From positions 934,592-998,591 of the forward strand of contig JH720319.1 of NCBI GenBank assembly GCA_000231825.2: 64,000 nt of DNA. Reading direction: 5' to 3'. The position numbers and the translations under genes were made by a program. Of this stretch, positions 26,189-39,280 are shown one piece after another; within the stretch, counting starts at the first letter, position 1, and every line of letters begins with the position of its first letter. The notes below the pieces were generated by a model that ran no database searches, was not told the DNA's origin, and was given only the letters and a program-made list of their open reading frames with translations. This DNA comes from Tetrahymena elliotti 4EA. Lineage: Eukaryota; Ciliophora; Oligohymenophorea; Hymenostomatida; Tetrahymenidae.

Positions 26189-29100
26189 TCATTTTTTGTT
26201 TTATTATTTTAAAGGTGTAAAATGAATATCAGGCTCTTCAATAAAGCTATCATCATTATTGAGTTTTTATTTTTATTTTATTTATTAAAATTCTTTAGAC
26301 TTCATATGAGATAATGAATAATTCTGTGAGTGTCTTTCATTATGTTACTAAGATATGTTAACTTAAGAATTAATTATTTTTCTGTCATTTTCTTATCCAT
26401 TTAAACTAATTTAAGAATTTTATTAAGGTTTGTATATATTTTCTTTGTTACTATTATTAAAAGCAGATTAACTTTAAATCATAGGTAAACTTTTTATTGA
26501 TTTATTTCCACTAGCATTATAATTCTCTTCAACTCTATTTTTTTGAGGTGTAAATTGCATATTTTAGTTTTACTTTTTATTTGAATTTTATAGTATATTA
26601 GAATTCTAATTTTCTTAATTTTTTTAACCTCTTGTTTATTAAGGTGAGTTCACAATATTCGTTAATGAATATATTTCATTTTATCTATCATCTAAATTAG
26701 GAACAATGTTTTTTATGTTTGATCTTGATCCAGGTTTATTATTTAATTCTTCTTACTCTTCTATTTTACTTCTCTTTAAAAAATAGAATTTATATAAATA
26801 AAATTTATTCTAATTTGAAGTTAATTACCCTGCTTTTTAGGTTATTACTAGATTCTTTTCTCTAGCCCTTAAATAGATAAGAGGCTGGATTAAATTAGTG
26901 AAATGTCTATTTTTATATTTTTTAAATATTTTAATCAAAATTATTTAGAGAAAGGAATTTTACTTCTGGAAATCTCTATTTCGCAATATTAAAAGACAAC
27001 TCAACTATTTCTTTTCTTTCTAATTTATATAATTTTTCAGAAATAGAATCTGCAGGAATCCAACAATTTAGTAAGCTTAAAAGCAAACCAACGATAGAAG
27101 CATAAGGAATAAAATGTGATTATGTGTAGAAGAAAAAAACAAGGTTGGCAATCTTAATTTTAAAAAATAAATTAATATCAATCCTTCTTTTTTGGTTTTA
27201 AAAAAAATGAAAATCTTACTGAATATATAAGAATGACATATTACAAAAGATCAATCATCAAAAAGAATAAATGATGATTTTGTTTATTTACAACTGATCT
27301 TTTATTTAAAATTATGTACTTATCAACCAAATATTTAAAACACAATCCACAAAATGCATAAGCTACTGAAAAGGGAATTAAAATAGAGTACATAAGGGCT
27401 TGGCATATTATAACTATTGTTGTACTATAGCCATCCATAAAATCTATTTCAGGTTCCTCAAATAATCTAAGATTAAGTAAAACAAAATAAATTTTTATTT
27501 GAATTACTTAAATTGAATATTCTGTAAAACTTTAATTTACTTATTGAGTTAACTTTGGGTTAAATTTATCTAAGTATGACTTGAACATTTCTCAATAGAA
27601 GCTTTTCTCCAATTATAAATTCTTGTGTCCACATCAAATAGGCTAAAAATACTAAGCAAAAAACTCTATATTATCACTATTAATTACTAATTATGAGCTA
27701 ATCCTCCTTTGAAATTTTATAAATAAGAATATTTATTTGTTAAAAAATAATGAATAAAAAATGATAACATACCTGTATTAAAAATTCTCCCAACAAAATT
27801 GTTTTTAGTAAACACTAACTAAATGAGTAAAGTAGTAAAACAAGTTATAAATATTTAACTTTTAACCAAGTTCCTTGTACCTTAATTATATTCAACTTAT
27901 TTAGTAAGATGTCCCTCTTTTCTAAATGTTTAATATTTATTTTTAAATTGCAATTAATAATTATTATTTGAAATTACCTTGAAATCATTCTAACCAAAAG
28001 AAGGAGTAACTTATTTAAAACAGGAATGATAAAAGCCACACAAAGAGACATAGCTGTTGTCACTTAATTATCATTATCTCTAAAATCAAAAGAATTAGTA
28101 TCTAAGTGATTGTATTAAACCAAAAGAAATATCATAATGATCAAAAAGAAAAACCTTAAATAATAAATAATATTGTCCATAAATAAAAAAAAATCTAAAA
28201 AAGCTAATTATTTACACTGATATTAAACTAACACCAATTAAACCACTTACATTTGATTTAAAATATTGATCGTTTCTGATATGCATACTTTCCCAGTTAA
28301 TCTCACTTGGGTTTGGAGCTTAACTAATTTCTATGATTTAATTTCCAGGTGTAAATTCTATTTAACTTTTTTTACCCCAAATCTTATAATCAGGTGGTAT
28401 CTAAGTCTGTTAAAGTAGTAGCTCTTTTTCTAATTTTTTAATTTAGAATTATATTTTATTAATAATTTTTTAAAATAAAGTTTAGATTACCTCTAATTGT
28501 AGAAAAAGTAATAAAAGCCTTTCCCAAAAAATATTTTTGATAAAATTTTTGATCTTTATGATATGAATGATATTCATATTCAGTAATCTCTTTATTAATT
28601 TAAAGGACTTGGTTTTATAGTTTTTCAAGCTCTTTTTGTAACTTATCAGAGATTATCATTTTGCTTTTAATATTTCTAATTCTGTTTTCAATTATTTCCT
28701 TTTACATTTTTAATCTTTTTGGTAGAGTAACATCAAAGCATAAATCTATGCTTTCAACTTTTAACGTCCTTTCAAGAAAAATTACTTGTATTGTGCTTTC
28801 AAAAAATGAGATAATAGTTTCAGCTAAATTTGAGTTAATTTTAGAAGGGTCTATTCCAGTAACCATAATACTATAATCTGATATAGATAAGTGCTTTGTA
28901 TCATATTCTTAATCCTAATTTCAAGTTATAAAATTATTAAAGATTTTGTAATTAATTTTAACTATGATTAAATGATTTAAAATGTGTTTATAATATTATT
29001 CATATTTTGAAAAGTAAATAGAATAATTTACATTAACTAGTTTTCTAGCTAAAGCTCTGCAATAATGAATAGCTATTATTAGTAGAAATACCGAAACTGT

Positions 29101-29832
29101 TGCTAAAATGGATTATACTTCCATATCTCCTTCACTGTTTAAAATATTTCCTAAAGAAAAGTATGTAATCCAATTTAAATAACAGCTGTTATAAGTGTTT
29201 GTAGAAGTTTAAGAAACTGAATCAACACAGTTATTTCCTTTGCTATTTTAAACTATCTAATATATAGAACTTGAAGATAAGTGGACAAAAGCTAAAAGTA
29301 TACAGATTTTCATAAAATGTAAGTACAAGGGAACTCCTGTACCTAAAAAAGTTAGTCTACTGAGTTCACAATTTATTGAGAATTATGATTTTTCTATTTA
29401 TCTTTGGCAGCATGGACATGTTTTTAGCAGCTCTGGTTTAGCTACATGTTTTTTATCTATCCCTACCTTTACAGATTACTAATAAAAAATATATTATTGA
29501 ATATATAATTTTATGATAAAGAATCTTACAGCATGTTGTTAAGCTATCTATATAAAAGGAGGCTTTTTATTAGGATCATACTTATCTGAGAAGTATGATG
29601 GCTTTTAGCTTTAGTTATTAATCTAGATATCTGTTACTGATAATCCTGGAGGCTAGTTAAAAGATTATAAATCAGAACCTTTAAGCATTTTATTATTTGA
29701 AGCAAACACATTTATATTATTAGATGCTGATATTCCATTAGGAGATTGTAGTATACTATGTTGTTGCAAAGGATTTTATTATGAAGAAAGATTGATTTCC
29801 TTAGAATTTGAAGAATTTGTAAATGGCTTCAT
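26189..29832 (-). CDS. TMEM63/OSCA (CSC1)-like membrane channel, copy 1
   Basis: Starts MKPFTNSSNSKE and has at least seven exons. After a Q/N-rich head comes a cysteine motif (TCPCCQRQIE), then LTFLGTGVPLYLHFMKICIL leading into the first membrane span. A cytosolic domain follows with the family pattern (ISDYSIMVTGIDP, a coiled stretch, KAFITFST, APNPSEINWESM); this matches the RNA-recognition-like loop of OSCA/TMEM63 osmosensitive cation channels. Further membrane segments lie at 27000-28100, including DGYSTTIVIICQALMYSILI and PFSVAYAFCGLCFKYLVDKY, a block typical of the last spans. The about 220-residue C-terminal tail is Q/N-rich and soluble. The known family role is mechanically or osmotically gated cation permeation. 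Exon borders between 27450 and 28300 are uncertain. It is a paralogue of the gene at 39281. Confidence 0.72.
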
Positions 29833-31215
29833 ATTAATTAACAATGCAAATTTTTCCGTTGATTTTTAATAAATTAATTGATTATTTTATGGTATTGTTT
29901 GATTTCAAAGTAAAATAATCTATTCAGTATTAAAAAGATTTGTTTGATTCTTCTATTAATATGCAAATTCTTTCTTATTTTAAATATAATCTATCAATCA
30001 ACTTTATTATTTGAATTTTTAGTTAATATTTAAAATCAGTAGTTCATTAGCTTAAAATCTTAACATATTTTATCAAGAAAACTCTACCAACAAAAATTAA
30101 ACACATATTTGATTTAAGATATTTATATTGTTTGAATAATTCTTTTAAGTTGAAAAAATAAAAATCTATTAATTAGGTAGAAGATTTGAAAAAATATTTG
30201 ATAAAAATAATTATTCAAAATTATTAGAAATTTTTTTCAAACAAAAGAATTCAAAAAAAAAAGATTTCAATTTATTAAAAATAAAAGAAAAATCTATTTA
30301 AAAATCAATTAAAAAGTTAGCAGATAAGATTTTCATCATTTGCATGATTCTTTTTAGATTTAAAAAAAAATTGTTTTTTATCTAATTATCATTTCAAAAA
30401 TTTTTAATTCTATGAGTATAAATATATAATTTTTTCTTCTTCTTAATTAAAGAGTTGAAAGAGAAAAAACTTAAAATAATAAACTAAAAGTTATATTTAT
30501 TTAATATTTTGACTATTTGATTTCTGGTTTCTGATTTCTTTTGATAAAAAAGATAATTATTTTGCTTTTATAATTAAAATAAAAACAATCAAACCATAGA
30601 AATGATAAAAAAATGAAATATAAAAAGTAAAAACTTAGATTTTAAAAGAGTGTTTACTATTGAATAAACTACTTAATAAATAAATAATTTCTTTTGACAA
30701 TATTAATTCCTACACCTGATAACCCATCAGACTATCCACTACATACCCTTTCTGATTCAGTCATTTAAAATTGAGTAATTTTTTTTGTTTAATTCTGAGA
30801 GAAAAAGATAATAATTTGCTTAAATTATTATAAAAAGAATTTTTGTCAATAAGCAACAAGCAATTGATTTGCTAATAGTAAAGGAAATATATCTTACAGA
30901 AGTAGAAATGAAAAATACATTGATAAATTAGTTTGTTTATTAGTTATTTAAATTAAAATATTTTGTTTTTTTGGAAGTTAGTTAGTTAGTTAAAAGATTT
31001 TTATTATAAATAGTTTTGTAAAGTTGTGTGTGAGGTGAGGATAAGTTCATTTTGATTTATTTATTATAAATCAAATAAGAGAAACTAGAAGTAATATAAT
31101 TCTTGCTTCAATCAGGCTTCACTAATATATTATTTAGTTTTTTGTACTTGAGAGAATGCAAGAAAAAATATTCATCTAAAGAAAGCTACTGTATTTATTT
31201 TTAGTTATTGGTTTA
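29833..31215. other. Intergenic region
   Basis: About 1.4 kb of AT-rich DNA between two minus-strand genes. No gene or RNA was recognised. The part next to 29832 should hold the promoter of the channel gene. Confidence 0.45.
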
Positions 31216-31800
31216 TCAGCTTTCTTATGATTAGCCTTTGCTTTGAGAATATATTGAGGGTTTAATAACAGGAGATCCTTGAACAAGCATCGTTTTCATT
31301 CTTCCTTTTCTTCTCTCAAAAAGGGAATCACTGTTCTTACGGGCATTTAGAGTTAATTCTTATTCATTATTTAGATCAGAAATACTGTTAAGTTTTGGCA
31401 GAAGCCTAAGCTCAGGACTACGGCTTGATGGTGAAAAAATTGGATCATCTAATTATTGGCTTCCTATTTGAGTCATACTTCCTAAATTATTGCTTGAATT
31501 AGAATTGCGGAAGCTAGCCCAAATGCCATTTCTTTTATTTTCATAATATTTTTCTTCTTTTTCAGCAGGATTTGCCATAATTATACCCTGTTACTCCAAC
31601 CATTCATTTATCCTGGCCTCTATTTAATCAATAAATTTAGGCAATTCAAACTTCTACTAGGAGTGAACACGTTATAAAAGAGGTATTGGAGAATTACTAT
31701 CATCCTCAAATGAAGCCTATGTGCAATAATTAGTTGAGTTGTTATCAAGTGTATAGTCTTAATGAGCCAAAAGTTACTCCATGAAAGAAAATTTTTTCAT
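31216..31800 (-). CDS. Small hypothetical protein
   Basis: A single exon of 195 codons including TGA, starting MKKFSFMEQL. Residues about 50-85 form an amphipathic stretch (ELPKFIDQIEARINEWLEQQ) followed by a basic section (ENKRNGIWASFRNSN). The rest is Ser/Asn-rich with SP sites (IFSPSSRSPELRL, VQGSPVIKPS) and a basic FERRKGRMK motif. No transmembrane span or cysteine motif is present. Base composition is less AT-rich than its surroundings, which supports coding. Family unknown; probably a disordered phosphoprotein. Confidence 0.6.
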
Positions 31801-33913
31801 TTATTTTTATGAATTCTAAGCAAACTAGCCTTATGAAAATTTTTAAATTAATTTAGTTTATTTGTTGTTTAAAATTTGTTTTAGATTTCTAATCCAACTC
31901 AACTTTAATCATCATAAATTTTTAACTATCTTAGTATCAATTAATTTAGATAAATTTTGTGTCAAATAGTAAATCTATGTCAATTTATTTATTAAACAAT
32001 CATTAGTAACAAAACAAAAAAGATAAGCCAGCTCATTTTCTAAGTTTCTCAAGAACTTCTTTATTATAGTTACATTCGAATAAATGTATTTTTTGTAAAA
32101 ATAAACCTTTTCTTTACAATATTATGTTTATATAAAAAATGAAATTTGCTTCACTATGGTGTAATTACAAAAATAGTTGATCCAATAATTTTAATTTCTA
32201 GCAAATTTGTTTCCCTTTTTGTTACTAATTATTTTTACACTCTTTGCTTATAAAGTGAAAATTGAGCAAGTTCTCTTAAATTTTTTATTTCTTTTAGTTA
32301 TCAATTTAAAGTAAGTTAATTCAGTAAATGTAATTAAAAATAATAAATAAACATTATCAATTTTAAGTTATAAAGAATTTTGATCAAAGAATAATTCTTC
32401 TTTCATTTAGTCTATCTTCAAAAAAAATTTAAGGGAAAATAAGCTGAACTTCTTTTGTTTTTTAAAATGAATTATTTTTTTACTGACCTGAATAGAAAAT
32501 ATAATCTAATAAAGCAGGTAATATCAAAATCAACTAGTATGTTTGTTATTCATGAATTTGTAAACAATCTATTTCAAGCAAATTTTATTTTTCTATTCCT
32601 TTGCCTTACAGTTTTTTTAATATTTTAAAAAGTACTGCATACCATCCATTTTATTAGTTTAGGATTACAAAAATTTTGTTTTTATTTTTTTCTAATGTTC
32701 ATTTAAATATTAGATACATTATATCATAATTTATGTTGACTAAAAAGATGTTTTGATAAAAATAGAATTCTTGTAAGAAATTTCCCAGAAATTTAAAATA
32801 TGAAAAATGTATTGTTTATTTACTTTTTAGTCATTTAAAAAATTTTAAAATATGAATTTGCTGTAATTTTATTAACAAAATTCCTTTCATTTTCCTATAG
32901 TTATTATACTCCATTAGAAAGTCATTAATTAACGTTAATAGTAAATTCAATCAAATAGATTCTATAAATTATATCAATCATATCTATCGAAATCAAATTA
33001 TTTTCTAGATATAAACTGGTGATATATTTATATGTTAAGTTACTGATAAGTAGTAATAATTAAAACGGCTACTCAGCTTAATTTAATTTTGAATTTATTA
33101 AAACAATTTTTACTTGAAGTTAAATTAACAAAATTATATTAAATTTGCTAGGAATTTATTAAGTTCTCATTTTAACTTAAATTTTAAAAAGTGGTTGAGT
33201 TATTATAACCAGTTATTTAATCACTGATAAAAAAAACATTACATTAACAATATCTGATTAGCGAGATTAGCAAGAGAGAGTAATAATAGAAAAGAGGAAA
33301 AGCATTTTTGACAAAGAATGTAATTAATTTTAAAACTAATTTATATTTTCAGAATTTGTCTTTATTCGAAATCAATGCTTGAAAGTGATTGAATTATTTT
33401 AACGTATAAAGAATTATTCAAGAATTAGAAAAAGATAAGAAAGGATGCTGTAATAATTTTCGTAAGAATAGATAAAATATAGTTTTAACAATTATTTTAA
33501 AAAAAGAATAAACTTTTAAAGAATTAAATTTAAAATAATAAAAATTTATAAATAATATTTCAAGAATTAGAAAAGATAAAAAAGATTTTAATTAGCTTAA
33601 ATGCATGGAATAATTGAAATATAAATTAAACAATTCTATAAATGATTAAAAAAAAAGAATAAGTTTTAGAGGAATTAGATTTAAATTAATGATAGTTTAT
33701 AAGTTAGTTTAATTTTTTTTTGTTATTGTAAAATACTTCATTTTTTATTATTTTTATGCTTGAAGTAAGATTTAAATTTTTTTTTTTCAAAATAGCTTCT
33801 TGATTTTCTAATTTTTAGATATTTTATACAATTAATTAGCCTAAGAAGATAAAGTGAGTAAAATTTTAAATTTAAAAAAAATATTTTTGGTAATTTTTAA
33901 GAATTTAGATTTA
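31801..33913. other. Long AT-rich intergenic region
   Basis: About 2.1 kb between two minus-strand genes. Near 33410-33690 two similar stretches containing AAGAATTAGAAAA and AAAAGAATAA-type sequence recur, but no regular repeat unit could be defined. No coding frame was recognised. Confidence 0.45.
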
Positions 33914-36900
33914 TCATAGTAATACATTTCTTCTTAAAGTATTATCTTTATTTTAAACCAAGTCTTTAAATAGAAAATTATCAAGCTTATGTATTAAGTT
34001 TTAAAAGTCTTTGCTTTAATTCTACAACTCATTAGTCTAAGCGTTGAATGAATAAGCAGACACCCTTTCACCCTTAGTAAATCCCCCTAATAATAAAAAC
34101 GTTGTAGAATCATGATTTAATGGTATTTATTTATGCAAGCATCTCTTACTTGATAAAGTACCACATTAGTTACCTTAAAAAGCATCAAATCCATGCTTTA
34201 TATCATAGCTATAGACTTTATCACTATCATCTTTTGTAGATCTGCCTCCTAATATTAAAATAGCTTTATTATCATGAGAGGCTATATTTAGTAATGTAGA
34301 AGCTTCAATAGGCTCAATTAACTCTATACCCATTTATTCCCATTTATCTTGAGCCTCATGGTAACATTCAAATGTTGAATGTCTAACCATGCTCCCTCCA
34401 TAACCGCCAGCTACATATAATTTATTTTCTACACAAGAAGCCATAAAAGAACATCTCCTTTAAATTTAAATAAAATTTTATTGAAAAAAAAATTAAATTA
34501 ATTAAAACATTTACTTATATTTCATACTAGCAATCACTTACCACTCTTTAGTAGTAATATTGTATCTTTCACATTTACTCATAATTGCAGCATCATCATT
34601 ACCATAAGACCTTCCTCCTAAAGCATAAACATAATTTCCTTTTTTAACACAACAAAAAGTATATCTTCTTGTATTCATAGGTTTTAAAACTTCAACTCTA
34701 TCTTCATTTGGGTAATACATATATACAGCACTTGAAATCTTTGTCATTTCATCATTTACACCTCCACAAATGAATAAACTCTCACTTTCTTCAAATCTTA
34801 CTCCACTTCTATATGAGAGTAATTTCAATTTTTTAGGCCTCTTCTTTCTTGTTAGTCTTTGGTTGAGTATATCTATTTCTGCTATGAAATCTTAATTTTC
34901 AGAGATTCCAAAAATATAAAATCTTCTGTTAAAAGGTGAAATAGGGTTTTCAATTTCTCTTAAATTCTAGCTTTATTCTATTTCTTATTAGATGTTTTAA
35001 AATTAATTGATTTATTCATTCTGCTCAAATGAAGATCTAAAATTGCTTCTTTCATATTATACTGATTACAATCTTTTTTCTTTTGGGATGTTATTACTTT
35101 TATTTATATTTTAGTCTAAGCACAACTACAATTTTTCTGCTTAGTTATTTAAAGCTATGGAAACAGCTCTAAAATGCCTTGCTTAATCTTAATCTTCTTT
35201 GTGAAAATTAATAATTTAATCTTCCTCAATATCCATAGAATGGCTATTTCTAAAGTGCTGTGGCTCAATATTTGCTTCTTCTAAGCTTATGCTATTAGAA
35301 CTTTTATCATGGTCTTATTTCTTTGGACTTATTAAGTTTTTCAATAAATTATTGGCTTACTCTCCAAATGAATTATTTCTTTTTCTTTTTAAAATATCCT
35401 AGCTTTGATTATTTTAATTGGCATGTTCACTACATTTCACAAGTTATATTTCACTTGCTTAGGAATAGTTTTTCCAATTTTAATATGATCTTTATTTAAA
35501 TATCTAGTCAGATTCTAATGAATAGATTCTTTCAAAATGTAGACTATAACAAAGAAAAGAAGTTTTTTCAACTGTCTGCCTATCTTAGATTTAATATATA
35601 TTATTGTTATGATTAATTTGTTAATTAAATAATGGTTTAGATTATTCTAAATCAGATTTGATTCTAATTATATTTTAATCTTTTTTTAATATCTAATTTT
35701 TATCTTCATTATTTTCAACTTGTCTTAATATTTTTTAAAAAATATCTTCTTCTTTTCTTAACTCTTCATTGAATTAATTTAAATAATTATTTTGAATATT
35801 TTATAACTCTCCTTTTTTATTTTAAAAATAATTCTAATTATTTTATACGGCATTACTTAAATCTCTATCTCCTCCTAAAATATAAATCTATCCTTTTGAT
35901 GTCAAAATACTTTTTGAAAGCACCCTCTTAGCCTACATTTTACCAATTAATTCACAAGTTTATTTTTTTAAGTTATAACGCCAGCATTCATTACTAGGTC
36001 CTTCTCTACAGTTACCTCCAAATATAACAAATTCATCCTTGGTTGATTCTAAAATATGAATATTCCCACATTCTATTCCTTTGTTTAGTTTCATTTCAAT
36101 TTTTTCCCAACAGTTTTTAGATTCATCATACTTTTCAATATATTCTGTCCTTTTCTTATTTCCGTTAAACCTTTAAATTAAAAAAATCTTGATTAAATTT
36201 TGCCTTTTCTAAATTAAATGTCTTGATAAATTTTTTAAGCACAAATCAAATTGTGCTTGAATAACTTTTTAACAACTAATTAAATTGCGAAAAATTTGTT
36301 TTTGAATATTTAAATTCAAAATAGAAGAATTCTTTTTTTTTCATAAATATTTTTTGAGCAAAAATTTTATCTTTGTAAAAAAATAAAAAAAAAAACAGTT
36401 TTGAATTTGTTGTTGTGCTAAAAAAAAGGAAAGAAGATATTTATTTTAGTAAATTAATTTGCAAATTTTATTGATACAGAAGACAGAATTGACGCTTTTT
36501 GGATCTTACATTCAAATCAATCTTTTTTTTGCATTAGATGAATAATTTTAAAATAAAGGAGTAATTGAATAAGCAATTTTATCAAAAATTATTTACGATT
36601 GATTAATATTTAATGTTTCTAAATTGATTATTAATAGAAAACTGGACATTCTTACCCCAAAATTTCATTTTACATAAAAAATTTAAGGTATTTTCTTAGA
36701 ATTCTTATTGATTATTATAAGAACTCATAATGGGTGTTAAAGCTATTTCAATGAAGAAAATAAATTAAATAAACAAATAATTATAATTAATACCCTCCGC
36801 AAACATGTATCTAATCTTTATATATGAATGTAAAAAATGTGCACCTAGGTTCTGAAAGAGGAGCTATCTCGTTCCAGGATCTACTAGAAAAATCATAAAC

Positions 36901-37329
36901 TTCACAAGATGATAGAAGTCCATTAATACCTTCCCCATAAGTGCGCCCGCCTAGTGCATAAAGTTTTCCATTTTTAAAAGTAAGGCAATGTGTGTATCTA
37001 GAATTTTTCATACAAGATAAATAAGAATACGAGTTAGTTATTGGGTTGAATTCAATCAGTTCATCGCTTATGTGGTTTTTTTATTTATTAATTCCACCGC
37101 TTATATAAATTAGATTATTGGACACTTTTACTACACCCATGTAATCATAAACTTTCATTCCAATAGGAGGTTCTTAAAGGCAAAACTATTCTCTATTAGA
37201 GTCAAATATTAATATTTCACCTTTTCCATCTTAATTTGCTCCAAACATGTAGAGAAAATCACTTCTGTTGATATTGTGTACATATTTTTATTCATTTCTT
37301 TAAGAAATATCACTTTATCTATTTCCCAT
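33914..37329 (-). CDS. Kelch-repeat protein with two six-blade sets
   Basis: The model has introns at 36171-36793 (623 nt) and 34458-34514 (57 nt). The exons sum to exactly 912 codons, giving 911 residues. Kelch blades are marked by hydrophobic-GG cores. The first set reads LYMFGANQDG, YISGGIN, YALGGRTYG, HVCGGFNG, VIFGGNCREG, YILGGDRD. A linker of about 330 residues, rich in Gln, Asn and Ser, follows. The second set reads YIFGISEN, FICGGVND, YALGGRSYG, YVAGGYGG, LILGGRSTK, LLLGGFTK. Kelch propellers bind protein partners, often as adaptors or actin-linked scaffolds. No BTB, F-box or other effector domain is seen. The frame is open upstream of 37329 to about 37490 without a clear ATG, so an extra N-terminal exon may exist. 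An N-terminal substrate-adaptor domain could thus be missing from this model. Confidence 0.82.
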
Positions 37330-39280
37330 AATAATTTTGGCCAGAAATAGATGCTTATTCTTATATATGATTTAAATTGTGGCTAAAGTGCCTCCTTCTT
37401 GCTAAATAAATTAAAGAGAAAGAAATTTGATATCTCTGTTGTCTTTATGGATGAGTCTAAAATACTTTTCCTGTAATTCAAAAAGCTCTACTAATATATT
37501 GCTCAAGCAGTAAATTAATTGAATTTATTAATATATTTGTGTATTTCTTGATTATTTGATTATGAATATTTATAAAAAACAAAGTCTTTTTGTTGATATG
37601 TAATTATTATCCTACTTGATTTTTATGGTTTAAGTGGTTTTTTGATTTTTGCAGTCTTTCTTTTTTTATTATTATTACTACTATTATTTTCTTTGCTTGT
37701 AAATCCTCAAATTACAATCAATTTAATATAAATAATAAGCAATTTATTCCTTCAAATAAATAAGAGAAGACCACAGTATATTACTTTTCATTTACAAATT
37801 ACTTAATATTTTCCACAATGATAATTTTTCTTTTTAGATTAATATTGTTACTTGTTTATTTTTGAAAACTTAATTATTGATAGGTAAAGATTATATTCAA
37901 AATAAATGTTAATCTTAATCTAATTTTTTGCACATTTCTATTTATTAACAAGTAAAGTAAACACACGTTTTAATTTCAAGTCATTTTCCCCCTTTTAAAG
38001 CTGAAAACCACGAACTTTTATTCAAAAATAGTAATAGTTGTTCTTTCTACTGGAATCCAGTTTAGAGAAATAGAAACTTCTCTGAGATGTTGAATTTATT
38101 CTTTTAAAATAAAATCTTTAAAAATTTAAAAATATTTAAGATAAATTTTAAATAAGAAGTATATTTTTTTCTGTAAAATACTATTCTAATACTATTGCGA
38201 AATTTAAAAATATATTTTCTATTTACCTTGCAAAGTTATTAATTTACATCGAAAATTGTGGATATCAATAATTTAGATTTTAATAGAAAATTATAATATT
38301 AAATTATGCAAAATAATGATTTTTCAATAATAATTCTTTTTATTTTTAATTATTATTTGTATAATAATTGTTGCTTACATTTTAGAAAATCATATTTAAA
38401 CAAAATTAATGAAATTAAAATATTTTAAGTTATTACTGCTATTTCATTTTAAGGTATGTACACATGGTATCAAAAATTAAAAACTTGTGAAAAAAATATG
38501 AAGTCGTAGTAAAAAGCTAAATGTCCTCTTTTTTTAGAAAGTAAATAAAGTAATTCAATCGAAATAGTTATATTTTATTATTTATAAATCATAGAAATTA
38601 TATTGTAAAAAGCTTGATACAGTCTAAAGTTTAATTTAAACAATTGCAATTTGAATATTTAAAATCAATCCATAATTGTTTTATTTAAATGTAATTAATA
38701 TTTAAAAATTAAAAATCTTTTATTTAATAATTTTTTATTTGAAAATTAATAATCTCATATTTAAATAAAATATTATTATTTTACTAAAATCAATGGTATA
38801 TACTTTAAAAATTATTATTTAATTCCATGATATACTTTTTAAAGATAATCTTTTTTTGTGAAAATGAAAACAATTTTGCTTAAAATAATATGAATAATTT
38901 AAAGAAGAAACTTAAAAACATAGAAGTAATGAATTAGTAGAATTAAATAAAATGATTTTACTTATTGGAGGAATGAATGAAAAATTCTTGATTTTAAATG
39001 AAGAGAACAAAACAAAATAAGGCAAAATAATTTTAAATTGATAAGAATCCATTAAAGTCATGAAAAGTAATTAATTTATGCATTCTTATTTTAATGTAGA
39101 ATTTAAAGGGTTATATTTTAAACATATTGTTTAATTATTTTTAATCAATCGAAGCAATTAACAGCTATTGAAACAAAATTTTTTAAACTTCTTTAATTAG
39201 TTGAAATAAGATTTTACAGGTTATCTCTCAATTAGTCATTTTTAAGTTTATCATAATACTAGAAGATAATTTTCAGTAAA
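37330..39280. other. Intergenic region between divergent genes
   Basis: AT-rich DNA separating the kelch gene (minus) from the TMEM63-like gene (plus). The first about 160 bases may be coding for the kelch gene. A short ATT/ACT trinucleotide run lies near 37665-37695. Nothing else was recognised. Confidence 0.45.

Noticed and set aside
34538..37011. Two separate kelch genes
   Set aside because: A 623-nt intron with correct phase joins them inside one blade, and the total is a whole number of codons; RNA data would settle it.
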